A stretch of DNA of 49,908 nucleotides from DASWED01 sp036394995 (GTDB taxonomy: Bacteria; Actinomycetota; UBA4738; JACQTL01): NCBI GenBank assembly GCA_036394995.1, contig DASWED010000002.1, positions 1 through 49,908 of the forward strand, given 5' to 3'. A program made the translations under genes and the position numbers. Shown here piece by piece: positions 14,518 to 23,193 of the stretch. The first letter of the stretch is position 1, and each line of letters opens with the position of its first letter. The notes under the pieces were generated by a model. It saw nothing but the letters and a program-made list of their open reading frames with translations, searched no databases and had not been told where the DNA came from.

Positions 14518-15896
14518 TCGCCGATCTCGGGGCGATGGTGCGGTTCTCGTCGGTCAGCGCGGACCCCGCCCGGCGAGCGGACGTGCGGCGGTGCGCGTCG
14601 TGGCTCGCGGGCCGGCTCAAGGAGGCAGGATTCGATGAGGTTCGCGTACTCCCCATGAAGGGCCGTCCCCTGGTGGTCGCTGAGTGGTGCCGTCTCACCG
14701 GGTCGCCCACCCTCCTGGTCTACGGCCACTACGACGTCCAGCCGCCGGGGCCGGCTTCCGATTGGCGCACCCCGCCGTTCGAGCCGGTTCGGGTGGGGGA
14801 CCATCTCCTTGGGCGGGGCGCCTCCGACGACAAGGGGCCCGTCGTCGCCCAGGTCCTGGCGCTGGAGGCCTGGCTGCGGGGAGCCGGCCGGCTCCCCGTC
14901 AACGTCCGCTGTGTCTTCGACGGCGAGGAGGAGGTGGGGAGCCCCGCCCTCGCCGCGGTCCTGCGCTCCACGCCCTCCCGCTTTCGCGCCGACGCTGCCG
15001 TCGTCTCGGACACGCGGATCCCGTCGCCGGACCGGCCCGCCATCACCTATGCCCTGCGGGGGTCGATCGGCATGGAAGTCGAGGTGACAGGGGGTCCACG
15101 CGATCTGCACGCCGGTGCGTTCGGAGGAGCCGCGGCCAATGCCGTGGAGGCGCTGTGTGGCGTGGTGGAGGGACTTCACGACCGGGCCGGCCGGGTCGCC
15201 GTCCCCGGCTTCTATGGTCGGGTGCGGGCGTGGCCGGCCGCGGAACTGGCCTCCATGGCCCGGAGTGGGCCGAGCGACGCCGATCTCCTGCGAGCGGCGG
15301 GGGGGCCTCCCCTCGCCGGCGGGCCCGACCGATCGCTCTACGAGCGGACCACCATCCACCCGGCCCTGAACGTCACCGGCGTGGTGGGCGGGCACGCGGG
15401 ACCGGGGACCGGGGCCATCATCCCCCACCGAGCCACGGCCAAGCTCAACGTCAGGCTCGTCCCCGACCAGGTGCCGAGGGAGGTGGCGTCGGCCATCGGC
15501 TCTCATGTCCGGCAGTCCGTCCCCCGGGGCATGGCGTCGCGGGTCCGGGTGAGTGCCTGGTCGGGCCCCGTGCTGCTGGACCGGAGTCACCCGGTGCTCC
15601 GGACAGCGGCGCTGGCCTGCCGGAACGGGTTCGGGAGTGACCCGGTGTTCCTCCGTTCCGGCGGGACCATCCCGGTCGTCGAGTCCCTCGTCCGCCACCT
15701 TCGGATCCCCGTGGCCATGATCGGCATGGCCCTCCCGGATGACGGCATGCACGCCCCCAACGAGAAGGTGCATCTCCCCACGCTCCACAGGGGGGTGGAG
15801 ACGGTGATCTGGTTCCTCTCCGAGTTGGGACGGCTCCAGCCGAACGGCGGTTCGGCGGATCGATCCTTCCCGGGGCCGGCCGTGAAGGCGTCGTGA
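14466..15896 (+). CDS. M20-family metallopeptidase (dipeptidase type)
   Basis: 476 residues. The two-zinc site is visible: His88 and Asp90 in YGHYDVQPPG, Asp121 in GRGASDDKGP, the catalytic Glu pair in FDGEEEVGSP (about 154-155), and a C-terminal His in DDGMHAPNEKV. The dimerisation domain lies between about 190 and 300. This matches M20A/CNDP-like dipeptidases, which hydrolyse small peptides or N-acyl amino acids; there is no signal peptide. The ATG at 14466 starts inside the previous gene; a later start would cut into the N-terminal helix. It is coupled to the amidohydrolase that follows one base after its stop. Confidence 0.9.
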   Translation: METVRALAYARRHRSRLIADLGAMVRFSSVSADPARRADVRRCASWLAGRLKEAGFDEVRVLPMKGRPLVVAEWCRLTGSPTLLVYGHYDVQPPGPASDWRTPPFEPVRVGDHLLGRGASDDKGPVVAQVLALEAWLRGAGRLPVNVRCVFDGEEEVGSPALAAVLRSTPSRFRADAAVVSDTRIPSPDRPAITYALRGSIGMEVEVTGGPRDLHAGAFGGAAANAVEALCGVVEGLHDRAGRVAVPGFYGRVRAWPAAELASMARSGPSDADLLRAAGGPPLAGGPDRSLYERTTIHPALNVTGVVGGHAGPGTGAIIPHRATAKLNVRLVPDQVPREVASAIGSHVRQSVPRGMASRVRVSAWSGPVLLDRSHPVLRTAALACRNGFGSDPVFLRSGGTIPVVESLVRHLRIPVAMIGMALPDDGMHAPNEKVHLPTLHRGVETVIWFLSELGRLQPNGGSADRSFPGPAVKAS

Positions 15897-15897
15897 C

Positions 15898-16689
15898 GTG
15901 AGCGCCCTGGACTTCCACTGTCACGCCGGCTCGGGGACCGGCCTCACCGGGCCGTGGGACACGGCAGCCCCTCTGCATCGATACCTGCGCCGGGCCGACT
16001 GGGCGGGGATCGCACTCACGGTGCTCCTGCCCGTCTTCCACGAGGATTACGCGGTCGCGAACCGGGCCCTGGCCCGGATCGTCGTCTCCCGGCCCGGGCG
16101 GTTCGTCGGCTTCGCCATGGTCCATCCCGCCAGAGATCGGGGCCGGATCCACGAGATGGTGCGGGTGGCCGTCGACGAGCTGGGCTTCCGGGGCATCAAG
16201 GTCCATCGCCATGACGCCCGCATCACGCGGGAGGTCTGCGAGGCGGCAAGGGCCTTCTCCGTCCCGGTCCTGTACGACGTGATGGGCGAGGCCTGGGTGA
16301 CCGATCTGATCGCGCCGGAATACCCCGACGTCACCTTCGTCGTCCCCCATCTCGGAAGTTTCGGAGACGACTGGCGGGCCCACCGCACGGTGATCGACCA
16401 GATGACGAGATACTCGAACGTGTACACCGACACGTCGGGAGTACGCAGATTCGACTTCCTGGTCGAGGCCGTGGAACGAGCCGGCCCGGATCGCGTGCTC
16501 TTCGGCTCGGACGGCCCATGGCTGCACCCTGCGTTGGAGATGGCCAAGGTGCGCCTGCTCGGACTCCGGAAGGCGGAACAGGACCTGATCCTCAGGGAGA
16601 ACGCCGTCCGTCTCCTCGGACTGGCGTCACGGTTCCGTCCTCAATCGGCCACTCGATCCCCCCCGGCACTCTCACGCAGGCCGGCCTGA
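15898..16689 (+). CDS. Amidohydrolase-2 family metal-dependent hydrolase
   Basis: 263 residues. A TIM-barrel amidohydrolase: HxH metal site (DFHCHAG, His7 and His9), GFRGIKVHRHD on the middle strand, VVPHLGSFG with a further His, and the C-terminal Asp in LFGSDGPWLHP. The family (PF04909 type) includes decarboxylases and lactonases, so the substrate cannot be told. The GTG start is separated from the M20 stop by a single base, implying coupling. Its 3' end overlaps the convergent amine oxidase gene by about 49 bp. Confidence 0.85.
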   Translation: MSALDFHCHAGSGTGLTGPWDTAAPLHRYLRRADWAGIALTVLLPVFHEDYAVANRALARIVVSRPGRFVGFAMVHPARDRGRIHEMVRVAVDELGFRGIKVHRHDARITREVCEAARAFSVPVLYDVMGEAWVTDLIAPEYPDVTFVVPHLGSFGDDWRAHRTVIDQMTRYSNVYTDTSGVRRFDFLVEAVERAGPDRVLFGSDGPWLHPALEMAKVRLLGLRKAEQDLILRENAVRLLGLASRFRPQSATRSPPALSRRPA

Positions 16690-18080
16690 TGCACCTCGAG
16701 GGCGGCCCTCAGCCCGGACTCGATGGCGCCCTGGATCCAGCGGTGCGCGGTGGAGGCGTGCTCGCCGGCGAAGTGGATCCTTCCCTCCGGGGCGACGATG
16801 TCATCGTGGAGGAGTGACGTCTGGCCCGGAAGGAACAGCGCGAACGCCCCGCACGCGAACTCGTCCTCGTGCCACATGAACGATGTGCCCCCTTCGAACT
16901 CCTCGACGAGCCTCGGATGGATGGCGGCCACGTCCTCCACCGCCTCGCTGATCCGATCCTCGTGCGAAAGTGACGACCACCGTTGGGCGTCCTCCCCCCA
17001 GGTGTAGCTCGCCAGCAGCACGCCACGCCCCGTCTCCCCGCCGTGCTCGGGGTAGAAGACGTTGCGGATGGCCAGGTCCGTGACGGAATTCCCGCCCCGG
17101 ATCCCCTCGTCCTCCCAGAACCGCCGGCGGCACTGGAGCAGGATCTTGCCGGACGCGTCGTAGTGGAGCTCGCGGATGGCGCGCTGCTTTCGACGCGAGA
17201 ACGGGTGCAGGACGTCGATGTGGCGGAGAACGGAGAAGGGCAGTGTCACGATCGCCCGATCCCCGGACACCATGGCCCGGCCAGCGCGATTCTGGTAATG
17301 GATCGTCACGAGGTCGGGCGACTGATCGACGGCGATGACGCGTGCGCCGAACCTCACGTCGTTGCGGAGCTCACCGAAGAGCGCCTGCGGAAGGCGATCC
17401 ATGCCGCCCACGATCTGAGAGAGATCCTCGAAGTCACCCCGAACCTCTTCCAGCAGCACCTCGACGAACGACGCGCTCATCCGAGACTCGAGATTCTCCA
17501 GGAGCCCGTACATCTCGATCGCTCCCTCGGACCACCCGTTGAGCTTCAAGAACTGCCGAGTGGAGTACTCGTCGTACTCGGCGACGATCGAGGACCACGC
17601 CGCCTCTCCCTTGTGCCTGAGCCGACGAAGGATCGGGCCCAGCGTCCGCAGCCAGAGCCGACGAGGCGTCCGACCCCGTTCGTGTGGAGCCAGTTCGAAG
17701 CCCAGGAGATCAGGGCGGCGCTCCACCTCGGAGCGGCGGTAGCGCGTCCCGTTGACCAGGCAGAGGGCATTCGGGCTGTGGGCCGTGAAGGGGGCGAGTG
17801 GCAAGCCGAACCGCTCCACGTAGGCCATGGTGAGGTCGTGGGAGCGTGGGATTCTCATCGCCCCCGCTTCGCCGTGCAGGCCGGGGGCGAAGGGCTCCCG
17901 GAGTGTGCGGACCCGACCTCCGACCGTCGAGCGAGCCTCCAACACGACCGCGCGGTGCCCGGCTCGTTTCAATTCCAGCGCGGCCGTCAACCCGGCCATC
18001 CCGGCCCCCACCACGATCACCGTTTGAGGCCGCGGCGGTCGCGGCTGCAGGCCCGCGCGCACGACATCCCAGGGATCCAC
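16641..18080 (-). CDS. FAD-dependent flavin-containing amine/L-amino-acid oxidase
   Basis: 479 residues. An N-terminal dinucleotide-binding motif (VIVVGAGMAGLTAALELKRA) is followed by the GG-doublet EARSTVGGRVRT, and the C-terminal FAD motif FAGEHASTAHRWIQGAIESG matches amine oxidases (PF01593), closest in style to L-amino-acid oxidases. The expected reaction is oxidative deamination giving a keto acid, ammonia and hydrogen peroxide. There is no signal peptide. The GTG start at 18080 is chosen because it sits one base after the activator gene's TGA; the in-frame ATG at 18128 would overlap that gene. It is therefore probably co-transcribed with the sigma-54 activator and convergent to the main operon. 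Confidence 0.85.
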   Translation of the reverse strand: MDPWDVVRAGLQPRPPRPQTVIVVGAGMAGLTAALELKRAGHRAVVLEARSTVGGRVRTLREPFAPGLHGEAGAMRIPRSHDLTMAYVERFGLPLAPFTAHSPNALCLVNGTRYRRSEVERRPDLLGFELAPHERGRTPRRLWLRTLGPILRRLRHKGEAAWSSIVAEYDEYSTRQFLKLNGWSEGAIEMYGLLENLESRMSASFVEVLLEEVRGDFEDLSQIVGGMDRLPQALFGELRNDVRFGARVIAVDQSPDLVTIHYQNRAGRAMVSGDRAIVTLPFSVLRHIDVLHPFSRRKQRAIRELHYDASGKILLQCRRRFWEDEGIRGGNSVTDLAIRNVFYPEHGGETGRGVLLASYTWGEDAQRWSSLSHEDRISEAVEDVAAIHPRLVEEFEGGTSFMWHEDEFACGAFALFLPGQTSLLHDDIVAPEGRIHFAGEHASTAHRWIQGAIESGLRAALEVHQAGLRESAGGDRVAD

Positions 18081-18081
18081 G

Positions 18082-19476
18082 TCATGAGCCCTTTCCGTGC
18101 GTGAAGTGTGGTTGCCCGCGCGAAGCACGACGCATCTGCAGGGCTCGATCCGTCACGCCGAGGCGCCTCGCGGCTCGCTTCAGGTTGAACTGCTCCTCGG
18201 CGACCGCGATCCGGACGGCCGTCTCTGCTGCGCTCCTGCTGATCGAGCGAAGAGTTCCGCCACGGGCCAGCGCCCTCCTGATGGCCTCTTCGAAGGTGGG
18301 GTCGACCCAGCTCTGCTCGGTGGAGCCCACCGGTGGCCGTTCGTCAGGCGGCACGTCTCCCACGCTGATGGGACCCGCCCCCCTGTGGCGCTGGGCGATC
18401 CGGAACACGAGCTGCCGGAGGTCACGGACGTTCCCCCGGTACTCGCGGGTCCGCAGGAGCTCCCAGACCGCCCCGTCCAACTCGACATCGGACAGGTCGG
18501 TTCGAACCTGTGAGAGAAAGCGTCGGGTGAGCATCGGGATGTCTTCCAGCCGGTCCCGCAAGGGGGGAAGTCGGAAGCTCCACGCAGCGATTCGGTAGTA
18601 CAGATCGCGTCGGAACCGACCCGCCGCCTCTTCCGCCAGCAGATCGCGGTTGGTCGCGCAGATCAACCTGAACTTCGTGCGCCTCCAGATGTTGCCACCC
18701 ACCCGCTTGTACATCCCCTCCTGGATGACCCGGAGCAGCTCTGCTTGAAGTGGCAGGGGAAGGTCGCCGGCCTCGTCCAGGAACAGGGTGCCGCCGTCGG
18801 CCAGCGCGAACGCCCCGTCTCGGGCGGCAACGGCCCCGGTGAATGCCCCCTTCTCGTGTCCGAAGAATTCCGATCCAGAGAGTGTCGGTACGACGGTCGT
18901 GCAGTCCAGGATCACGAACTCCCCCTTGCCGGGGCGCGGATCCAGATCGTGGATGAGGCGAGCGACCAGTTCCTTGCCTGTCCCACTCTCGCCCGATACG
19001 AGGACGGCGGACTCCGTGAAGCGCGCCACCTCCACGATCTGTCGGAGGAGGAGGGTCCAGGCCCGGCCCCCGCCCACGAGGTGGTCTCGCACCACCGACG
19101 ACCTCACGAGCTCCTCCACCTGGATCCAGCGCCTGACCCTCGCCCGGATATCTGATGCGGGGTCGCCGGAGGCATCCCACGCGATCACGTCGGAGGCCCC
19201 TTCCTGGACGAGTGCCCACGCGGTCCCAGCTGAAAGGACGTGTCCCGGGAGGGCTACCGCGAGGACTCGGACCATGCCTCCACGGCTCGAGTCGCTGATC
19301 ACCTCGTGAAGCCGTTGCGACGACTCCGCGAAGAAGACGATTCCCGGCGCAGCGGGATCGCTCGTGGCCGAAGCATCAACCTCCAGGCCAGCGGCACGGA
19401 GGGCTCCGGACAACTCCTCAACAGGGGCATCCGTGATCCATTGGAGCCACACGGGTAGCCGTTCTCGAGAGGACAC
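18082..19476 (-). CDS. Sigma-54-dependent AAA+ transcriptional activator with degenerate receiver
   Basis: About 464 residues from GTG 19476 (alternatives ATG 19572 and 19602; the extra codons have weaker coding bias). The central AAA+ domain has Walker A GESGTGKE, the sigma-54 loop GAFTGA in full, Walker B GGTLFLDEAGD, and the R-finger region FRRDLYYRIAAWSFRLPPLRD. The C-terminus has a Fis-type HTH (FNLKRAARRLGVTDRALQM). The N-terminal 120 residues look like a receiver fold, but the phospho-acceptor Asp is missing (IVFFAESS at its place) and the acidic pair is lost. Control by another signal or by level is likely. It is the obvious partner of RpoN at 5588 and of the promoter at 7146. Confidence 0.9.
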   Translation of the reverse strand: MSSRERLPVWLQWITDAPVEELSGALRAAGLEVDASATSDPAAPGIVFFAESSQRLHEVISDSSRGGMVRVLAVALPGHVLSAGTAWALVQEGASDVIAWDASGDPASDIRARVRRWIQVEELVRSSVVRDHLVGGGRAWTLLLRQIVEVARFTESAVLVSGESGTGKELVARLIHDLDPRPGKGEFVILDCTTVVPTLSGSEFFGHEKGAFTGAVAARDGAFALADGGTLFLDEAGDLPLPLQAELLRVIQEGMYKRVGGNIWRRTKFRLICATNRDLLAEEAAGRFRRDLYYRIAAWSFRLPPLRDRLEDIPMLTRRFLSQVRTDLSDVELDGAVWELLRTREYRGNVRDLRQLVFRIAQRHRGAGPISVGDVPPDERPPVGSTEQSWVDPTFEEAIRRALARGGTLRSISRSAAETAVRIAVAEEQFNLKRAARRLGVTDRALQMRRASRGQPHFTHGKGS

Positions 19477-19606
19477 TCCCGCCCGCCGCCTTCCCCTGGA
19501 GGTCGAATGCGGGCTCCGCTTCCTCGGCCATGTGGGACTGTCCGTCGATCGTGGGGCTTCCGATTCCGGCATCTCCCATGATCGGTCTGGGTGGCCCCGC
19601 ACGCGG

Positions 19607-19626
19607 CGAACGCGATCAAGCGTTCG
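19607..19626. promoter_or_regulatory. 7-6-7 inverted repeat upstream of the activator gene
   Basis: CGAACGC-gatcaa-GCGTTCG is a perfect inverted repeat. It covers the predicted transcription start of the weak sigma-54 motif and lies before the favoured start codons of the activator gene. An operator or leader hairpin is plausible. The longest possible start (19602) would fall within five bases of it, another reason to prefer a downstream start. Confidence 0.4.
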
Positions 19627-19636
19627 TCAGTCGAGA

Positions 19637-19652
19637 TGCAATCCGTCAGCCG
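19637..19652 (-). promoter_or_regulatory. Weak sigma-54-like promoter upstream of the activator gene
   Basis: On the minus strand the sequence CGGCTGA-CGGA-TTGCA keeps GG and GC ten bases apart and a perfect TTGCA, but matches only 8 of 12 consensus positions. GG-N10-GC is common by chance in such GC-rich DNA, so this is only a candidate for autoregulation. Confidence 0.22.
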
Positions 19653-19915
19653 GACGTCACGGCCGAGATCACAGGACCGTGGAGGGGATCGGATTGGCGC
19701 ACGCCCACGGGCCCGCGACCGGCGCGGCCGTCTTCGCGACCCGGATGTGCCCGCTCGCACGTTCGGGCACCGCCCTTCCCATCTCGTCGTGAGGGCCGGT
19801 TGAGCGCCGCTCGCCCGTGTCGGACCTCCTCTTCCCCCTTCCGTCCTCGGCCGCTCGATCCTAACCAAGCTCCGTCGAGGCGGTTATCGGCCAAACGGAC
19901 GATCCTGGAGAGGAG

Positions 19916-20230
19916 ATGTTGAAGAGCGAGGACACCGGCGGGATGTCCGCTCTCGCCGACCCGTTGGTTCGGTGCGAGCGTGGATTCTGTGCCTGCGCCC
20001 GGCTCGGGAGCGTCGCCCGCGGCCGCCCGGTCAGCATCGCCCGATCGGGGGATGGTCTCGACCTCGAGGGAGGACGCGACGTTTCCGAGGTCGGCGTACG
20101 GGGGGGACACCCATCGGCGGAATCGCCATTCGACGAGGTGGTGAGTCAGGCTCGCGGGGGCGAGGGCGATCGGATGCGTTTCGGTCCGCCGCCCGTTCGA
20201 TCCGCGATCGGGCGCGCCAGCGCGGGCTAG
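19916..20230 (+). CDS. Doubtful small hypothetical protein
   Basis: 104 codons. A ribosome-site-like GGAGAGGAG immediately precedes the ATG, which is the only support. The composition (Gly, Arg, Ser, acidic; no hydrophobic core) is not clearly protein-like, and no motif is seen. It may be spurious. Confidence 0.2.
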   Translation: MLKSEDTGGMSALADPLVRCERGFCACARLGSVARGRPVSIARSGDGLDLEGGRDVSEVGVRGGHPSAESPFDEVVSQARGGEGDRMRFGPPPVRSAIGRASAG

Positions 20231-20278
20231 TGTTGATGCCTGGGGTGCGCGCGGCGGTCGAGTGCATGGAGGCGGGCA

Positions 20279-20887
20279 GTGCCCATCCGAGCCGTGGTGT
20301 TCGACATCGGGGGCGTCCTCGAGTCCACGCCGTCGACCGGGTGGGTCGGCGTGTGGGAGGCGCGGATCGGGTTGCGGGCGGGGGAGCTCGGGGAGCGGAC
20401 GGCCGACCTGTGGGCCGCGGGGTCGCTCGGGACGATGTCGGAGGCGGAGGTTCGCCGCGGGGCGGCGGAGCGGCTGGGGCTGGACGAGGGAGCCGCCGAT
20501 GCGCTCATGGCCGACATCTGGGACGAGTACCTCGGGACGCTGAACGTGGAGCTCGCGAAATTCGTCCGGGGGCTGCGTCCCCGCTACCGCACGGCCATCA
20601 TCAGCAACAGCTTCGTCGGGGCACGCGAGCGGGAGCAGGAACGCTACGGGCTCGAGGACATCGCCGACGTCATCGTGTACTCGCACGAGGTGGGGATCTC
20701 GAAGCCGGAACCCCGGATCTACCTCCTGGCCTGCGAACGCCTCGGCGTCAAGCCCGAGGAGTCGATCTTCGTGGACGACGTCGAGGAGAACGTGGACGCC
20801 GCTCGCATCGTGGGGATGCACGGCGTCCTGTTCCTGGACACCTCACAGGCCATTGCCGACATCGAGGCGTTGCTCTCGACGCGGTGA
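20279..20887 (+). CDS. HAD-superfamily hydrolase
   Basis: 202 residues, GTG start. All four HAD motifs are visible: I, VVFDIGGVLE (the usual DxD is D-I-G, as in many HAD subfamily IA proteins); II, TAIISNSF; III, Lys in GISKPEPRIY; IV, SIFVDDVEENVDAA. The cap domain lies between motifs I and II (about 18-85). Epoxide-hydrolase-like or phosphatase members share this IA3 form (FDIGGVL, SNS, KPDP). The substrate is unknown. The second Asp of motif I being Gly argues against a standard phosphatase mechanism. Confidence 0.85.
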   Translation: MPIRAVVFDIGGVLESTPSTGWVGVWEARIGLRAGELGERTADLWAAGSLGTMSEAEVRRGAAERLGLDEGAADALMADIWDEYLGTLNVELAKFVRGLRPRYRTAIISNSFVGAREREQERYGLEDIADVIVYSHEVGISKPEPRIYLLACERLGVKPEESIFVDDVEENVDAARIVGMHGVLFLDTSQAIADIEALLSTR

Positions 20888-20929
20888 CGGCGCGTTCTCG
20901 CCATCCATCCCGCGAGGGGGCATCGTTCA

Positions 20930-20943
20930 TAGAATCCGAGGCG
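20930..20943 (+). promoter_or_regulatory. -10 element consistent with a leaderless transcript
   Basis: TAGAAT (20930-20935) lies seven bases before the GTG start at 20943, and no good ribosome site is present. In actinobacteria-like genomes this spacing often marks leaderless mRNAs starting at the first codon. No clear -35 is seen. Confidence 0.35.
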
Positions 20944-21419
20944 TGGACTGGGCCGGCTGGGCGACGTTCGGGTTCGTCGCGACGGTGATCCTCACCGGGA
21001 TCATGGTGGCCGGCCAGCTGCTCGGGCTCTCCAGGATGGATCTCCCGTTCATCCTCGGGACCATCATGGTGGAGGACCCCGATCGGGCCCGGGTCGTCGG
21101 TTTCCTCATCCATCTGGCGAACGGGCAGGTCTTCGCCCTGCTCTACGCGGGTGCGTTCGCGCTCGTCGGGTGGGCGTCCTGGTGGCTGGGCGCGGTGTTC
21201 GGACTGGTCCACGGCCTGGCCGCGCTGACCGTGATCGTCCCGCTCCTCCCGGGCATCCATCCTCGGATGGCGTCGGAGCGATCGGGGCCCGAGCTGCGCA
21301 CGGTCATCGAGCCTCCCGGTCCGTTCGGCCTCAACTACGGGCGGGAGACGTTCGCATTCGTTCTCGTGGCCCATGTCGCCTACGGCGCGCTGCTGGGAGG
21401 CTTCCTCAACCCCCGGTAG
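20943..21419 (+). CDS. Small integral membrane protein
   Basis: 158 residues, four predicted membrane segments: about 7-28 (FGFVATVILTGIMVAGQLLG), 55-76 (HLANGQVFALLYAGAFALVG), 79-100 and 140-156. Two short conserved-looking loops contain GIHPRMASE and NYGRETF. The arrangement resembles small DUF6789-like membrane proteins of actinobacteria, but the assignment is from memory only. Its end overlaps the convergent GH15 gene by 14 bp. Confidence 0.7.
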   Translation: MDWAGWATFGFVATVILTGIMVAGQLLGLSRMDLPFILGTIMVEDPDRARVVGFLIHLANGQVFALLYAGAFALVGWASWWLGAVFGLVHGLAALTVIVPLLPGIHPRMASERSGPELRTVIEPPGPFGLNYGRETFAFVLVAHVAYGALLGGFLNPR

Positions 21420-23193
21420 CGGCTTCGAGCGCGAGCGCTGCCTGGACCAGCGCCCCGTGGGTCAGCGCCTGCGGGAAGTTCCCGAGATGCTCGCCGGTGG
21501 CCGGGTCCATCTCCTCCGCGTACAGGCCGAGGTCGTTGCTCCGGGCCGACAGGTCCTCGAACAGATGGTGCGCCTCGTCGACCCGCCCCGCCCGCGCGAG
21601 CGCCATCACCATCCAGAACGAACACGCCAGGAAGGCCCCCTCGCGGCCCTCGAGGCCGTCGCTCCCCGGGCGGTACCGGTACAGGAGCGGACTGCCGGCG
21701 GAGAGCTCGCGCCGGATGGCATCGATGGTCCCTGCCACGCGTGGAGACCCGGCGGGCTCGAACTCCACGACGGGGACCAGCACGGCCGCGTCCAGTTCGC
21801 TCGAGCCGTAGGCCCGCACGTAGGTCCCCCGTTCGTGGTCGAATCCGCGGGCTCGGATGTCCTCGCCGAGCGCCTCGCGTTGGACCTCCCATCGGTGGAC
21901 CCGGGACGGACGAGTGCGGTTGGAGCCCCCCAAGCGGATGGCTCGGTCCAACGCCAGCCAGCCCATGAGCTTCGAGTGGACGTGGTGCGCGGGGTCGTCC
22001 CGCATCTCCCAGATCCCCGCGTCCGGATCACGCCAGCGATCCGCCACGAATTCGGCGAATGCCCGCACCCCGCGCCACGTGGCCGCGTGCAGGGAGGTTC
22101 CGGATTCGGCGAGCGCCCACGCCGCGTCGATCACCCACCCGTAGACGTCCAGCTGGTGCTGGGCGGCCGCGTCGTTCCCGATCCGGACCGGCCGGCTGTC
22201 GCGATAGCCCGGCGCGTCGGGGAGCTCCTCCTCGCCGGGGCCGGGCTTGCCGTCGAGGGTGTAGGCGACGTGCAGCCTCGGCCTCGTCAGACGGCTCGCG
22301 ATGAGCAGCCAGTGGAGGAACGAGTGGGCTTCCTCGGAGAGCCCGGTGGCCAGGAACGCCCTGACGCCGATGGCGGCGTCCCGTGGCCATGAGAAGCGGT
22401 AGTCCCAGTTCCGGATCCCCCCCGGGGTCTCGGGAAGCGATGTGGTCGGCGCTGCGACGGGCGCGCCGGACGGCGAGTACGTGAGGAGCCTGAGGGTGAT
22501 GAGGCTCCGTACGACCCCCGCTGTCTCCGGGCCTTCGTACGCGATCCGGTCGGCCCATTCCCGCCACCATCGGTCGCTCTCCTCGAGCAGGCCATACGCG
22601 GCATCGGGCTCCACGAACACGAGCGGCTGACGGTCGGCGACCGAGAGGGCGAACGTCAGCGACCCTCCTGGAGGCAGCTCCACCTCCGTCTCCTGACCGG
22701 GCACCACGTGGGTGGTGGGTGCGACCTGCAGGGCCATGGCCAGGCTTCCCCGCGTGAGGACCACGGCACCGTTTCGCCGAACCGCCGCCATCGTCCCGCC
22801 GAGCAGGCCCGGTCGCGGATCGAACCGGATCAGGATGCTGGCGGGTGCGCCGAGACACCGGACCCGCCGCACCAACAGGGCCTGGGGCGCCAGGCGGCCG
22901 GAGGCATGGACGGTCATGCCCTCGGTGAGCCTGACCTCCCCACCGGGCGTGGCCCACGTGGTCTCGAGCACCGCCGACCGGTCCCGGTACCGGCGCTGCA
23001 CGCCGCGTGCGCCCCGCACCTCGAGCGAGAACGAGCCCGCCCGCTCCCCTCCGACCAAGCGTCCGAAGACGGGGTCGGAATCGAAGCGGGGGAGACACAT
23101 CCAGTCGATCGACCCGTCGGAGGAGCAAAGGGCCGCGGTCCTGCCATCGCCGATCAGGCCGTAGTGACCGATGGCCGCGATCCCGTCCGTCAC
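21406..23193 (-). CDS. Glycoside hydrolase family 15 (glucoamylase/trehalase-like)
   Basis: 595 residues. The opening IGHYGLIGDGRTAALCSSDG and SIDWMCLPRFDSDPVF are signature for bacterial GH15. The (alpha/alpha)6 domain shows RNWDYRFSWPRDAAI and a C-terminal catalytic-base region EEMDPATGEHLGNFPQAL. Related cytoplasmic enzymes of actinobacteria hydrolyse trehalose or maltooligosaccharides. There is no signal peptide. Its GTG start overlaps the acyl-CoA synthetase stop (GTGA), an operon without an obvious metabolic link. Confidence 0.92.
   Translation of the reverse strand: MTDGIAAIGHYGLIGDGRTAALCSSDGSIDWMCLPRFDSDPVFGRLVGGERAGSFSLEVRGARGVQRRYRDRSAVLETTWATPGGEVRLTEGMTVHASGRLAPQALLVRRVRCLGAPASILIRFDPRPGLLGGTMAAVRRNGAVVLTRGSLAMALQVAPTTHVVPGQETEVELPPGGSLTFALSVADRQPLVFVEPDAAYGLLEESDRWWREWADRIAYEGPETAGVVRSLITLRLLTYSPSGAPVAAPTTSLPETPGGIRNWDYRFSWPRDAAIGVRAFLATGLSEEAHSFLHWLLIASRLTRPRLHVAYTLDGKPGPGEEELPDAPGYRDSRPVRIGNDAAAQHQLDVYGWVIDAAWALAESGTSLHAATWRGVRAFAEFVADRWRDPDAGIWEMRDDPAHHVHSKLMGWLALDRAIRLGGSNRTRPSRVHRWEVQREALGEDIRARGFDHERGTYVRAYGSSELDAAVLVPVVEFEPAGSPRVAGTIDAIRRELSAGSPLLYRYRPGSDGLEGREGAFLACSFWMVMALARAGRVDEAHHLFEDLSARSNDLGLYAEEMDPATGEHLGNFPQALTHGALVQAALALEAATGG

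Larger units (their letters stand above)
19477..20278. other. Long intergenic region before the HAD gene
   Basis: About 800 bp between divergent genes. It holds the upstream control elements of the activator gene (inverted repeat 19607-19626, weak sigma-54 motif 19637-19652) and one doubtful small reading frame (19916-20230). No RNA gene or mobile element is recognised in the rest. Confidence 0.5.

Noticed and set aside
19646..20821. 391-codon minus-strand frame over the intergenic region and HAD gene
   Set aside because: It is antisense to the clear HAD motifs and has no family features.
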